In this document: one piece after another, positions 44,168-53,721 of the stretch
Position numbering within the stretch: position 1 is the stretch's first letter
Layout: each line of letters opens with the position of its first letter
NCBI GenBank assembly: GCA_963723765.1
Contig: CAVRSD010000003.1
Coordinates: forward strand, 868,001 to 932,000
Direction of reading: 5' to 3'
DNA: 64,000 bases
Source: DATBAX01 sp963723765
GTDB lineage: Bacteria; Acidobacteriota; Terriglobia; Terriglobales; Acidobacteriaceae
Notes under the pieces: model-generated
The model's database searches: none
Seen by the model: only the letters and a program-made list of their open reading frames with translations
What the model was told of the DNA's origin: nothing
Program-made: the position numbers and the translations under genes

Positions 44168-45517
44168 ATGGACAATAAAACCATGCCGCGAATATTGATT
44201 GTGGGAGCCGGGTTCGGCGGACTACAGGCAGCGCAGCGACTGGCTCGATATCCCGTGCGGATTACCCTGGTCGATCAAAGGAATTATCACACTTTCCAAC
44301 CCCTGCTTTACCAGGTGGCCACTGCCGGAATTTCTCCGGGAGAAATTGCGGCCCCCATCCGCGGCATTCTTCGCAGTAAGGACAACATTGAAGTGCTGCT
44401 CGGAGAAGTGCTGGGTTTCGACCTGGAAAAACACATCGCCAAATTGGCCGACCTCGAGATCCCCTACGATTATCTGATTGTGGCCGCCGGGGCCAGCCAT
44501 GCTTATTTTGGCCATGATGAGTGGGAACCCATGGCCCCCGGCCTGAAAACCATTGAAGACGCGCTCGAAATTCGCCGCCGGGTACTGTTGGCATTTGAGT
44601 TGGCGGAACGGCATGCCGCCAGCGGTGAAGGTCAGATCCCACTTAATTTCGTGGTGGTTGGCGGCGGCCCTACCGGCGTGGAGTTGGCGGGCACGCTGGC
44701 GGAGATTGCCCGTCATGCGCTGGCCAATGAATTCCGCTCCATCGACCCGCGTCACACTCGTATTACTTTGGTTGAAGGTGGTCCGCGGGTTTTGCCCGCC
44801 TATGCTGAAGACCTGTCTCGCAGTGCTGAAAAACAGCTCCGACAGTTGGGCGTGGAGGTGCAAACCTCGGCCATGGTCACCGGCGTAGAGCCGGCGGCTG
44901 TGATCATTGGCAATAAGCGTGTGCCCGCAGCCGTCATTCTTTGGGCCGCCGGGGTAGCAGCTTCGCCGTTGGGCAAAAATCTTGGCGTGCCACTCGACCG
45001 TGCTGGACGGGTGCTGGTAAGTCCTGATTTGAGCATCCCCGGCCATCGCGAAATTTTTGTGATTGGCGATCTCGCGTCATTAAAAGATAAAAACGGAAAT
45101 CAGCTCCCCGGTGTCGCCCCTGTGGCGTTACAGGAAGGTAAGGCCACCGCCCGCAACATTGGACGCGACCTGCAAGGGAAACCTCGCGAAGATTTTCGTT
45201 ACCTCGATAAGGGCAGCCTCGCGACCATTGGCCGGGCCGCGGCTGTCGCGCAACTGGGAAAGATTCATATTTCCGGATTTATTGCCTGGCTGGCGTGGCT
45301 GTTTATCCACGTTTTCTTTCTGATCGGATTCCGCAACCGGCTCCTGGTAATGATTCAGTGGGCATGGTCGTATTTTACTTACGAGCGTGGCGCTCGCCTG
45401 ATCACCGGCGATCAGACACTGCCAAGTTGGCCAGAGTTACGCCTGGAGAAAGACTCTTCTCCGGGGAACTCTGGTGAGTCGCTGGCCGATGCAACCTCGA
45501 ATCCTGCTCTCAAGTAA
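44168..45517 (+). CDS. ndh: type II NADH dehydrogenase (NDH-2)
   Basis: 449 residues from ATG 44168; ATG 44183 is also possible. FAD site RILIVGAGFGGLQAA near residue 8; quinone-side motif RNYHTFQPLLYQVATAGISPGEIAAPIR near 36; NAD site FVVVGGGPTGVELAGTLAE near 160; FAD site IFVIGDLASL near 297; AVALQEGKATARNI-like PVALQEGKATARNI near 318. A C-terminal amphipathic or membrane segment (FIAWLAWLFIHVFFLIGFRNRLLVM) anchors it. It passes electrons from NADH to quinone without pumping. Confidence 0.92.
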   Translation: MDNKTMPRILIVGAGFGGLQAAQRLARYPVRITLVDQRNYHTFQPLLYQVATAGISPGEIAAPIRGILRSKDNIEVLLGEVLGFDLEKHIAKLADLEIPYDYLIVAAGASHAYFGHDEWEPMAPGLKTIEDALEIRRRVLLAFELAERHAASGEGQIPLNFVVVGGGPTGVELAGTLAEIARHALANEFRSIDPRHTRITLVEGGPRVLPAYAEDLSRSAEKQLRQLGVEVQTSAMVTGVEPAAVIIGNKRVPAAVILWAAGVAASPLGKNLGVPLDRAGRVLVSPDLSIPGHREIFVIGDLASLKDKNGNQLPGVAPVALQEGKATARNIGRDLQGKPREDFRYLDKGSLATIGRAAAVAQLGKIHISGFIAWLAWLFIHVFFLIGFRNRLLVMIQWAWSYFTYERGARLITGDQTLPSWPELRLEKDSSPGNSGESLADATSNPALK

Positions 45518-45621
45518 ATCGGCAAGTCAGCCGGAGCCGTATAATTGCTGGGAACCGCACAGTTGCTCCCGTGCATCGTTGCAGCCAAGCTCGCGCAGAA
45601 AGCGCCGCCACTGCTGAACTC

Positions 45622-46884
45622 ATGAAACCATTCCGTGTTTCGCGGATTCTTTACGGCTTGTTGACTGGATTACTGCTGTTCGTCTTTTCCCCATCGTCTT
45701 CCGCTGAAGTGCTCAAAATTGTTGTGAAAGACACCATCCAGCCCATTACCGCCGAATACATCGACCGTGCGCTCGATGACGCTGTACGAAACAACGATAA
45801 GGCCATCCTGATCGAAATCAATACGCCCGGCGGATTGATGGTTTCCACGCGCGAAATTATTGAAAAGATTCTCGCCTCTCCGGTCCCAGTCATCATCTAC
45901 GTGACTCCGAGCGGGAGTTGGGCTGCATCCGCCGGCTATTACATTTTGCAAAGTGCCGATGTGGCCGCGATGGCGCCCGGTACAAATACCGGCGCAGGCC
46001 ACCCCGTAAGCATGGGCGGCGAGAAGATGGACGACATCATGAAAGAGAAAGTCGAGAACGACGCTGCCGCTCTGATGCGATCGGTGGTATCGAAACGCGG
46101 TCGTAATGTGGAGGTTTCCGAGAGCGTGGTACGCAAGTCGACTTCTTTCACCGATCAAGAGGCCCTTTCGCAGCACTTGATTGACTACGTGGCTACGAGC
46201 GAACAGGATTTATTCAAACAACTACAAGGAAAAACCATAAAGCGCTTCGATGGCCAGACCGTCACGTTGAATCTTGTGGGTGAACCAGTGCGCTTGTTGG
46301 ATTTATCGGTGAAGGAACGCATCCTGACCTTCATCATCGATCCCAACATTTCATATCTGTTGCTTACGATCGGAGTCTTTGCCCTCTACGCGGAGTTCAA
46401 TCATCCCGGCACCGTCGTACCCGGCACCGTGGGGGTGATCTTCATTCTGCTGGCCATGTTTGCTTTGAATTTATTGCCCACTCGCTTCGCCGCCGTGGTG
46501 CTGATTCTGGCATCGTTTGTGTTGTTCGCTTTGGAGGCCAAGCTCGCCTCGCATGGCGTATTGGCCATCGGTGGGATTGTGACCCTGACATTGGGCGGAC
46601 TGTTGCTGGTGGATGGGCCGATTCCTGAGCTGCGAGTGCGCTGGGCAACCGCGCTGGGAGTTAGTATTCCGCTCGGGATTATCACCGTGTTCCTGATGAC
46701 CATCGCACTCAAGGCTCGCGCCAATAAGGTTGTCACTGGCATTCAGGGATTGATTGGCCAAACTGCGGTGGCACAGTCGCCACTGTCTCCTCTGGGGAAA
46801 GTCTTGGTCCATGGTGAAGTTTGGGATGCAGTCTCCTCGGCTGAAGTGGCCGTCGGCCAATCAGTCGATGGTCCGCCGGAGTGA
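45622..46884 (+). CDS. NfeD-family membrane-bound ClpP-class serine protease
   Basis: 420 residues from ATG 45622; the frame before it has no ribosome site. A signal peptide (FRVSRILYGLLTGLLLFVFSPSSSA) is followed by a ClpP-like domain: EINTPGGLMVSTREI, GSWAASAGYYI with the likely nucleophile Ser in ASAGYY, and NTGAGHPVSMGG with a following Lys. Four to five membrane helices (270-400) and a small NfeD OB-fold tail (TAVAQSPLSPLGKVLVHGEVWDAVSS) follow. The homologous archaeal protease cuts the C-terminus of its partner stomatin. A slipin gene follows at 47065, completing the usual pair. Confidence 0.9.
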   Translation: MKPFRVSRILYGLLTGLLLFVFSPSSSAEVLKIVVKDTIQPITAEYIDRALDDAVRNNDKAILIEINTPGGLMVSTREIIEKILASPVPVIIYVTPSGSWAASAGYYILQSADVAAMAPGTNTGAGHPVSMGGEKMDDIMKEKVENDAAALMRSVVSKRGRNVEVSESVVRKSTSFTDQEALSQHLIDYVATSEQDLFKQLQGKTIKRFDGQTVTLNLVGEPVRLLDLSVKERILTFIIDPNISYLLLTIGVFALYAEFNHPGTVVPGTVGVIFILLAMFALNLLPTRFAAVVLILASFVLFALEAKLASHGVLAIGGIVTLTLGGLLLVDGPIPELRVRWATALGVSIPLGIITVFLMTIALKARANKVVTGIQGLIGQTAVAQSPLSPLGKVLVHGEVWDAVSSAEVAVGQSVDGPPE

Positions 46885-47064
46885 ACGGCTTGCAATTGCA
46901 GGTTGAGCCGGCTTCGGCAGTCTCAAGAAACACCAACGACTGTCAAAGGTCTGGTGACAATTGCCGCATCTTGCCTGACAACCCCTTGGACACAGCATCC
47001 GTACGCGGAAGTGCGATACAATCCGCCACAGAAGCATTCCTGACAATCAGAGATCGAGGTTCCA

Positions 47065-47847
47065 ATGGAACTCTTTGGACTTGGCGGCATCCTTATCGTC
47101 ATTTTTGTTCTATACATTTTGAGCTCCATCAAAATCCTGGCCGAGTATGAGCGCGGCGTTATCTTTCGTCTCGGTCGCTTGCTTCCAGATGCGAAAGGTC
47201 CCGGCGTCATTCTTGTATTCGCCCCGCTGGATCGCATCGTGCGCGTATCATTGCGACAGGAAGCCTTCGAAGTTCCTCCCCAGGACATCATTACCCGCGA
47301 CAATGTCACTTTGAAGGTTAACGCCGTGATCTTTCTGCGCGTGATTGAGCCGCGTAAAGCGGTTGTGGAAGTCTCCAACTACACCTACCAGACTTCGCAA
47401 TTTGCTCAGACCACTCTGCGTTCCGTACTCGGCGAACAGGAATTGGACGAGTTGCTCTCACATCGGGAGAAAATAAATCTACGCCTGCAAAGCATTCTCG
47501 ACACTCACACTTCCCCCTGGGGTGTGAAAGTCACGAATGTGGAAGTGAAACAGGTGGATATGCCTGAATCCATGCTGCGCGCCATGGCCAAACAAGCCGA
47601 AGCCGAACGCGAAAAGCGGTCCAAAATCATTCATGCCGAAGGCGAATTCTCAGCGGCACAGCGCCTGGTGGATGCCGCTCATTTACTGGCCACGGAACCA
47701 GTCAGCGTACAGCTCCGTTATCTGCAAACTTTGACGGAAATTGGAGTAGAGAAGAACACCACGGTGATTTTCCCCGTTCCCGTGGATTTCTTTTCCGGCC
47801 TACAAAAAATGTTAGGAAAGTCCGATGGAGATGCAACCAAGGGCTAA
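47065..47847 (+). CDS. slipin / stomatin-like SPFH protein
   Basis: 260 residues. One N-terminal membrane hairpin (GLGGILIVIFVLYILSSI) is followed by an SPFH domain (AEYERGVIFRLGRLLPDAKGPGVILVFAPLDRIVRVSLR, RDNVTLKVNAVIFLRV) and a helical tail (AMAKQAEAEREKRSKIIHAEGEFSAAQRLVDAA). These proteins oligomerise on membranes in lipid-organised patches. It is the natural partner and presumed substrate of the NfeD protease encoded 180 bases upstream. Confidence 0.92.
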   Translation: MELFGLGGILIVIFVLYILSSIKILAEYERGVIFRLGRLLPDAKGPGVILVFAPLDRIVRVSLRQEAFEVPPQDIITRDNVTLKVNAVIFLRVIEPRKAVVEVSNYTYQTSQFAQTTLRSVLGEQELDELLSHREKINLRLQSILDTHTSPWGVKVTNVEVKQVDMPESMLRAMAKQAEAEREKRSKIIHAEGEFSAAQRLVDAAHLLATEPVSVQLRYLQTLTEIGVEKNTTVIFPVPVDFFSGLQKMLGKSDGDATKG

Positions 47848-47892
47848 AGCGTTTTTGCTGCGGTTTACAAATCGCAATGAGGATCGGAAATC

Positions 47893-48480
47893 TTGACAAC
47901 GGCATCTGAAGACACCGAAATCACGCTGGGCACCGGTAAGATGCTGGTTCTGTTTTTCGGCCTGGTGATCTTGTGCGCCGTGTTTTTTGGAATGGGTTTT
48001 TCGCTGGGAAAGAATTCCACGAAGCCGGTCGCTGGCGATCTGTCGCCGGTGACGACAGCGACCGGTGGCACCCGCCCTTCCGCCGTCAAACCGGCTAGTC
48101 CAGCTCCGGCGCAGGACCTGGGGTTTTATAAGGCAGTCGGGCAAAAAGATACTGACGCTCAACTGACGCCGAAGGCCGCCCCCACTTCGTCCGACGCCGG
48201 CACAACGGCAGTTCCCAGTGATAGCAAGCCTCCTGATCTCACGACAGCACCTTCCCCATCCAGCGGTTATTTCGTACAAGTCGCAGCCGTCAGCAAGCAG
48301 GAAGATGCGGACGCTCTGGTCGACGCGCTTAAAAAGAAGCAGTATCCGGCTCTGGCAGCCAGCCTGCCCACCGACAAGCTATTTCACGTTCAGGTCGGCC
48401 CTTTTGCCGACATCAAGGACGCCGAGTCCATGCGCACCAAGCTGCTCGGCGATGGCTACAATCCGATCCTGAAGAAATAA
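47893..48480 (+). CDS. SPOR-domain membrane protein
   Basis: 195 residues from TTG 47893, about 10 bases after GAGG. One membrane helix (MLVLFFGLVILCAVFFGMGFSLG near 17-39) is followed by a Pro/Ala/Ser/Thr linker and a C-terminal SPOR domain (GYFVQVAAVSKQEDADALVDALKKKQYPALAA...LFHVQVGPFADIKDAESMRTKL). SPOR domains bind denuded peptidoglycan at division sites. It begins 45 bases after the slipin gene. Confidence 0.88.
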   Translation: MTTASEDTEITLGTGKMLVLFFGLVILCAVFFGMGFSLGKNSTKPVAGDLSPVTTATGGTRPSAVKPASPAPAQDLGFYKAVGQKDTDAQLTPKAAPTSSDAGTTAVPSDSKPPDLTTAPSPSSGYFVQVAAVSKQEDADALVDALKKKQYPALAASLPTDKLFHVQVGPFADIKDAESMRTKLLGDGYNPILKK

Positions 48481-48482
48481 TT

Positions 48483-48590
48483 GCAGATTTGCAATTGCAG
48501 ATTTGTGATTTTAGATTGCAGATTGAAGTCTCGAACAACGCCGCTTGGATGAAATATCTAAAATCTGAAATCCAAAATCTACAATGTGTT
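48483..48590. repeat. AT-rich imperfect inverted repeat
   Basis: Left arm 48494-48516 (ATTGCAGATTTG...TTTTAGAT) and right arm 48556-48585 (ATCTAAAATCTG...CTACAAT) are imperfect complements, preceded by short direct repeats of TTGCAGATT. It lies between the SPOR and ArsR genes and is much more AT-rich than both. It could fold as a long hairpin and end SPOR transcription. Confidence 0.5.
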
Positions 48591-48634
48591 TGGCATATTG
48601 ACATTCATCGATTTAACCTCTATTTCTATCTTCC

Positions 48635-48934
48635 ATGAACAGTTCAGAACAAAAACTCAACCGCTTTCTGCACGCGATTGCGGACCCCACCCGCAGACGA
48701 ATTTTGCAAGCGCTCAAGGAACGCGGCGCCTGTTCGATCGGCAAAGACGTCGGTCTTTGCGCCTCCGATATCGAACTGCGTATTCACCTGACGCAGCCGA
48801 CGATTTCGCACCACATGTCGATCCTCAAGAAGGCAGGCCTGATCGAAGCCAAAAAGCTGGGTCAGTGGATGTGGTATCGAAGGAAGGAATCAGCCTTGCG
48901 TGACTTCACGCAGGCATTGTCGAAGAGTTTGTAG
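48635..48934 (+). CDS. ArsR-family winged-helix regulator
   Basis: 99 residues. The fold is ArsR/SmtB: LNRFLHAIADPTRRRILQALKERGACSIG, then the recognition-helix region HLTQPTISHHMSILKKAGLIEAKKLGQWMWYRR. Three Cys are not in the ELCVC arrangement of metal-sensing ArsR proteins, so a metal role is not supported. Its likely target is its own promoter or a nearby gene. It is convergent with the hybrid kinase, 5 bases between the stops. Confidence 0.88.
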   Translation: MNSSEQKLNRFLHAIADPTRRRILQALKERGACSIGKDVGLCASDIELRIHLTQPTISHHMSILKKAGLIEAKKLGQWMWYRRKESALRDFTQALSKSL

Positions 48935-48939
48935 TTTAT

Positions 48940-51900
48940 TTACCCAGCAACCGCTGCCTGGGTTTTTTGCAGCAAACGTCGCGCCTGGGCGATAAGATCG
49001 CCGACTTCAAACGGCTTCACCAGGTAAGGAATGCTATTGTTTTGTAGGAATGTTCGCATTTCTGGTTCGACCACGCTGGAGAACGTGAACAGCAAGTGTT
49101 TTTCCAGACCGGGATGACTCTCGGCGATCCACTTATAAACCTCCGGAGCGCTCCAACCGCCAGACATTTTTCCGTTCGCGATAAGCGCATCGAACGACTG
49201 GCCAAGTACCTGCGCTTTAACTTGTTCGCCATTTATGGATGTCCTCACCTGGGCCCCGGCGCCGGCCAGTACGTCCCGCTCAAACTCCAAAACGGCTTCT
49301 TCATCTTCGATCAGCAGGATGCGTCCTTCCAGCGCCATTTCCCGGCGAGGTCCGTGCAGGCTGCTGTCCGCGGCGGCGGCTCGTCCGGCGGAAGGCAGGC
49401 ATATATCGACAACTGCTCCGCCTTCGGGCGCATTGTGTGCGGATATTTCCCCACCATGCTCTTTGACAATTCCATAGCAAATGCTCAGTCCGAGGCCTGT
49501 GCCTTTTCCGACGCTCTTGGTGGTATAGAAAGGCTCAAAAATGCGGTTGGGTTCTTTGATCCCGGGCCCGGAGTCCTGGAACTCAGCGTGTACTTGCCCA
49601 TCTTTGGCGAAGATTTTGACCTTCAGAGTGCCACCTTGCCCAGCTTCCAGCATGGCATCCACGGCGTTGTTGATAATATTCAGAAACACTTGTTCAAGCT
49701 GGTGCGGATCGCCAGTTACAGCGGGAAGATCAGCTTCGGTGTCATGTACGAGCTTTATGTTGCTGACCTTCATGTCATAGTCGCGCAGGGCCAGGGTTTC
49801 GTTGAGCACCTTGCAGAGATCAACTTCCTGCTTGTGGGGCTTGCGTTGCCGCGCAAAAGAAAGCAGACTTTGCACCACGCGATGAGTGCGTTGGGCTTGC
49901 TTGAATAACTTGCTTACAAAGTCCGTGGCCCGATCGCTCAGTCCTTCGGTTTCCAGAAGCTGCGCATACCCCAGAATGGCGGTGAGCGGATTGTTGAGCT
50001 CGTGAGCAACTCCTGAGATGAGCTGCCCGACGGCTGACATTTTCTCGCTCTGCAACAACTGTTCCTGGGTGCGCCGGAGATCGTCGTAGGCGCGGCAAGT
50101 CTCTTCGTAGAGCCGCACTTTCTCCATGGTCGTGGCCAACTGCCGGCCAATCGCGACCAGCAGATTCTCATCGTTGCCGGTGTATTCCCGGGATTCGCGG
50201 CTGCTGATTCCCATGATTCCGATGGGATAGTCTATCCCCCACAACAGAACCCAAATCCATGAACTTAATCCGTCGGCTCGAATGAATTCCGCCACCTGTG
50301 GAGGCACATGGGGCAAATACTCAGCGGTGAGCACTTCGGTGCGGGAGCGGGTCACCAGATCGCCAAAGCCGTCAGCAAACTTGATTTCCGAAAGACGCGC
50401 GCGATCGATGCTGCGCTGACCCCACCCGGCTCTGCGGCGGAAGGTGGCCTCATCGGCATCGCATAGATAAATCGATCCTGTCTCCGCCCCCAATAACGAA
50501 ACCACCTGACGCAAGGTCAGGTTCAAAATCTCATCGAGATCGAACGACTGGGTCGCAATGACTGCCATCGCATTGAGTGCGTTCAGTTCCCGGTTGCGCC
50601 GTCGAATCTCGTCTTCAGCTCGTTTTTTCTCTGTGATATCAAGCAGAAACCCCTGATACCGCTCAATCTTGTTATTTTTGTCGCGAGTCGCAAAACTGCT
50701 TTCGACCGCCGTTATCAGAGCGCCGTCTCTGCGTTTCAGCGTGACTTCAAAGTTCCGTACAAAGTTGTGCGCTTCTACTTCCCGGCGGAAAGTTTCCCGT
50801 TGCTCCGTGGATGCATACAGCTCCCGGTCCACATTCAAGGCCATGAGTTCTTCGCGACTACTGTGGCCAAGCATACGCACAAAGGCATCGTTGCAATCGA
50901 GCAGTTTCCCCTCCGGAGTGGCTACAAAAACGCCTTCCTGCACCTGTTCGAAGAGCAGGCGATATTTTTCTTCCGCAATGCGTCCATCGGTGATGTCACG
51001 CACCACGTGGATGGTCCCTTTTTGCTTGCCGCCCTGCTCCAGGTAAGAGGATGTAGAAACCATCGCAAAGCCACCAAAGCAGGAATCAAGTCCTTCGTGA
51101 AATCCTTCTTCGCTGCGGCGACAGTAGGGACATCCCTTCCACTCACTATGGGTTCGCGGCAGGATTTCTTCGCAGGTTTTTCCAATGACTTCAGACGGTG
51201 ATTGTCCCAGGCGGCGCAAAAGCGCATGGTTCGCCTTCATGACCCGGAATTCAGAATCATGTAACAACACAAGATCTTGAATAGAGTCGAAAGTGTTCGT
51301 CCACTGACGATGGGAACGTAAGATCTCTTCCACCAGACGAAGATTTTCAACCGCAAGCCCAAGCTGATGGGCACTTGTGGTCAGAAATTCCATTTCATCC
51401 GGAGTATAGGAGGTCCAGTAACGGCTGCCCAGGCTAAGCGTGCCGATCATTGACTTTTTCCCCAATACGGGCAAGGTCACCACATGGTGAAAGCGTTCTT
51501 TCTTCAGATAGGCCCGCAGACCTTCTTCGGCGGTCGCGGTCTTGATAACCGCAGGATTCCCTTCCCGCAGAATGCGCTCCTGAGTATCGTCGAGTGCTAC
51601 CGAATTTCTATCCCGCAAAAAATCAGACGACAACCCAATCTGTTGGGCCAGTACCAGCCGGTTGCCCTCGACCAGTTGAAACCATGCAGCCTTGGCACCC
51701 ATCAGCGCCTTAAGTTCTTCTAATGCCGTCGCCATCATGGGCCCATGTTGCTGAGCCCGAGTAATGCTGGTAGTCAGCGCATTGACAGCTCCCAAACGCC
51801 GGGTACGCATCTTGGAATCATCAAACACGACGAGGAGCATGCTCAGTCCGAACAGAAGATCAAGAATCAAGCTTGACCCAGCCGGAATGTGTACGTTTAC

Positions 51901-52434
51901 GGGTATCCAATCCAGATGCAATAGGAGCAGGCTGATACTCAATAACCAGGGACCAATTTCCCACCTCGACCATCGGAAACGAATCAAGACGATGGCGGCA
52001 GTGAACGCAATGAGCCGATACGAAACCTCGAGGGCGACGCGAAGCGTAAGCGAGTCCGGCCACCACAGCACCCGAAGCACTGAATAGGAAATAACCGTGA
52101 TTCCAATCAACATCAAGGGCAGGAGCAGGTCTTTGGCATGGGCATACACAAACACTGCCGCGGCGAATAGACAAACAGCCAGGATGAATTCCGCCTGGGC
52201 AATCGCCAAAGAATAGGAGGACAGTGGTTCTCCGACCAATCCGTGGAGAGTGCACCGCGAGACGAAATAGGCCAGCCAGCCGACGATCCAGATCAGCAGA
52301 TAACGTTCACGAAACGTGCGGAAAACCAGCAGACTCGCGGCAAGCACAACAAGGACAGCGGGCTCCTGGGCTACGAGAGTAGGGGCAGCCAGGCCGCTAA
52401 CTTGGTTCCAGCCGGTTAAGACGCTGATATCCAT
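48940..52434 (-). CDS. hybrid sensor histidine kinase with degenerate receiver
   Basis: 1164 residues from ATG 52434 (TTG 52449 possible). Six or seven membrane helices (20-200), GAF (235-375), PAS with CPYC (385-480), second PAS (495-610), second GAF (635-790), then a HisKA domain (KMSAVGQLISGVAHELNNPLTAILGYAQLL, phospho-His intact) and a HATPase domain (NIINNAVDAMLE, FQDSGPGI, GKGTGLGLSICYGIVKEHGG). The C-terminal receiver has EDEE and VKPF but ANGKM where LDxxM is expected: the phospho-acceptor Asp is Asn. It is divergent from the HD-GYP regulator at 52569, its probable partner. Confidence 0.93.
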   Translation of the reverse strand: MDISVLTGWNQVSGLAAPTLVAQEPAVLVVLAASLLVFRTFRERYLLIWIVGWLAYFVSRCTLHGLVGEPLSSYSLAIAQAEFILAVCLFAAAVFVYAHAKDLLLPLMLIGITVISYSVLRVLWWPDSLTLRVALEVSYRLIAFTAAIVLIRFRWSRWEIGPWLLSISLLLLHLDWIPVNVHIPAGSSLILDLLFGLSMLLVVFDDSKMRTRRLGAVNALTTSITRAQQHGPMMATALEELKALMGAKAAWFQLVEGNRLVLAQQIGLSSDFLRDRNSVALDDTQERILREGNPAVIKTATAEEGLRAYLKKERFHHVVTLPVLGKKSMIGTLSLGSRYWTSYTPDEMEFLTTSAHQLGLAVENLRLVEEILRSHRQWTNTFDSIQDLVLLHDSEFRVMKANHALLRRLGQSPSEVIGKTCEEILPRTHSEWKGCPYCRRSEEGFHEGLDSCFGGFAMVSTSSYLEQGGKQKGTIHVVRDITDGRIAEEKYRLLFEQVQEGVFVATPEGKLLDCNDAFVRMLGHSSREELMALNVDRELYASTEQRETFRREVEAHNFVRNFEVTLKRRDGALITAVESSFATRDKNNKIERYQGFLLDITEKKRAEDEIRRRNRELNALNAMAVIATQSFDLDEILNLTLRQVVSLLGAETGSIYLCDADEATFRRRAGWGQRSIDRARLSEIKFADGFGDLVTRSRTEVLTAEYLPHVPPQVAEFIRADGLSSWIWVLLWGIDYPIGIMGISSRESREYTGNDENLLVAIGRQLATTMEKVRLYEETCRAYDDLRRTQEQLLQSEKMSAVGQLISGVAHELNNPLTAILGYAQLLETEGLSDRATDFVSKLFKQAQRTHRVVQSLLSFARQRKPHKQEVDLCKVLNETLALRDYDMKVSNIKLVHDTEADLPAVTGDPHQLEQVFLNIINNAVDAMLEAGQGGTLKVKIFAKDGQVHAEFQDSGPGIKEPNRIFEPFYTTKSVGKGTGLGLSICYGIVKEHGGEISAHNAPEGGAVVDICLPSAGRAAAADSSLHGPRREMALEGRILLIEDEEAVLEFERDVLAGAGAQVRTSINGEQVKAQVLGQSFDALIANGKMSGGWSAPEVYKWIAESHPGLEKHLLFTFSSVVEPEMRTFLQNNSIPYLVKPFEVGDLIAQARRLLQKTQAAVAG

Positions 52435-52568
52435 TGGCGAAAGGCGCAAAATCGCTATTCTTTAATTAGCATGCTTAATGGGGTTCCCAGAGCCATTTCC
52501 TATCTCAGGGAGTTACTTTAGGTACTAGGGAGTAGGTTAAAATTGGAGATACACTGAGATCGTCCCCG

Positions 52569-53687
52569 ATGCCCGCCGACCGCATTCTCGTAGTCGATGA
52601 CGAAGAACCAATCCGCGAGATTGTGTCCGCGTTGTTAACGGCTGCTAAATACCAGTGCCGTCAGGCCGCTTCCGGTTTGGAAGCTCTGGCTATTCTCGAT
52701 TCCGGCGAAGAATTCGATCTCATGCTCTCCGACCTCATCATGGCAGAGTTGGATGGGATTGGCCTGCTCGAACGCACCAAGGAAAGATATCCTGACATGC
52801 CGGTGGTCATGGTGACCGCGGTAAACGACATCTCGGTCGCCCTGGCAGCCATTCGTAACGGCGCCTATGACTATCTGCTGAAACCTTTTGAGCGGGAACA
52901 GTTGCTGGTTACAGTGAGCCGTGCCCTGGAAAACCGTCGTCTAAAGACGGAGAACCGCCAGTATCAGACCAACCTGGAAGCTCTTGTCACCGCCCGTACA
53001 GAACAGTTGCGCAAAGCGATTGGCACGCTGGAACGTTCCTACGACATCACGCTGGAAGCGTTAGGCGACGCACTTGACCTTAAAGATGCTGAGACCGAAG
53101 GCCACTCCAAACGCGTGACAGCTTTTACCATCGCCATTGCCCGTGCCGTTGGACTTTCCGCCGATCAGATTCGTGTCATAGCCCGGGGAGCTTTCTTGCA
53201 CGATATCGGCAAGATGGCCATCCCGGATGCGATCCTTCGCAAGCCCGCCGCCTTAAGTCCTGAAGAAACGACAATCATGCAGGAGCATTGTTACCGCGGC
53301 TATCAGATGCTCAAAAAGATCCCATTCCTGGCCGAAGCCGCGGAAATCGTGTATTCCCACCAGGAGCGTTATGACGGAACCGGCTACCCGCGTGGACTGA
53401 AGGGCGACGAAATTCCGCTGGGATCAAGGCTCTTCTCCGTGGCCGATACATTGGATGCCATCACTTCCAATCGTCCCTATCGCGCGGCTCAGACTCTGCA
53501 AGCCGCTCGCGAGGAAATCGAGCGCTGGTCGGGACGTCAGTTTGATCCTGAAGTGGTTCGAACTTTTCTAGCCATGCCGGAAAATATCTGGGGAGATTTA
53601 CGCAAAGAGATCGATGCTCAGATTTTTCGTTTTGCCTATTCCGTTCCGCCCACTAAGTCTGCTTCTTCCGGCAAATCTTCTACCTAA
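52569..53687 (+). CDS. response regulator with HD-GYP domain
   Basis: 372 residues. Receiver (1-120) with VVDDEEP, intact phospho-Asp in LMLSDLIMAELDG, and LLKPFERE. A coiled coil (130-160) leads to an HD-GYP domain: EGHSKRVTAF, GAFLHDIGKMAIPD, EHCYRGYQML, SHQERYDGTGYPRGLKGDEIPLGSRLFSVADTLDAITSNRPYR. HD-GYP enzymes hydrolyse cyclic di-GMP, and the full motif suggests an active enzyme. It is divergent from the hybrid kinase, with about 134 bases between the starts. Confidence 0.93.
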   Translation: MPADRILVVDDEEPIREIVSALLTAAKYQCRQAASGLEALAILDSGEEFDLMLSDLIMAELDGIGLLERTKERYPDMPVVMVTAVNDISVALAAIRNGAYDYLLKPFEREQLLVTVSRALENRRLKTENRQYQTNLEALVTARTEQLRKAIGTLERSYDITLEALGDALDLKDAETEGHSKRVTAFTIAIARAVGLSADQIRVIARGAFLHDIGKMAIPDAILRKPAALSPEETTIMQEHCYRGYQMLKKIPFLAEAAEIVYSHQERYDGTGYPRGLKGDEIPLGSRLFSVADTLDAITSNRPYRAAQTLQAAREEIERWSGRQFDPEVVRTFLAMPENIWGDLRKEIDAQIFRFAYSVPPTKSASSGKSST

Positions 53688-53721
53688 TCTCGTTCGCCGT
53701 TGCCACCGAGGCAACGATTTC

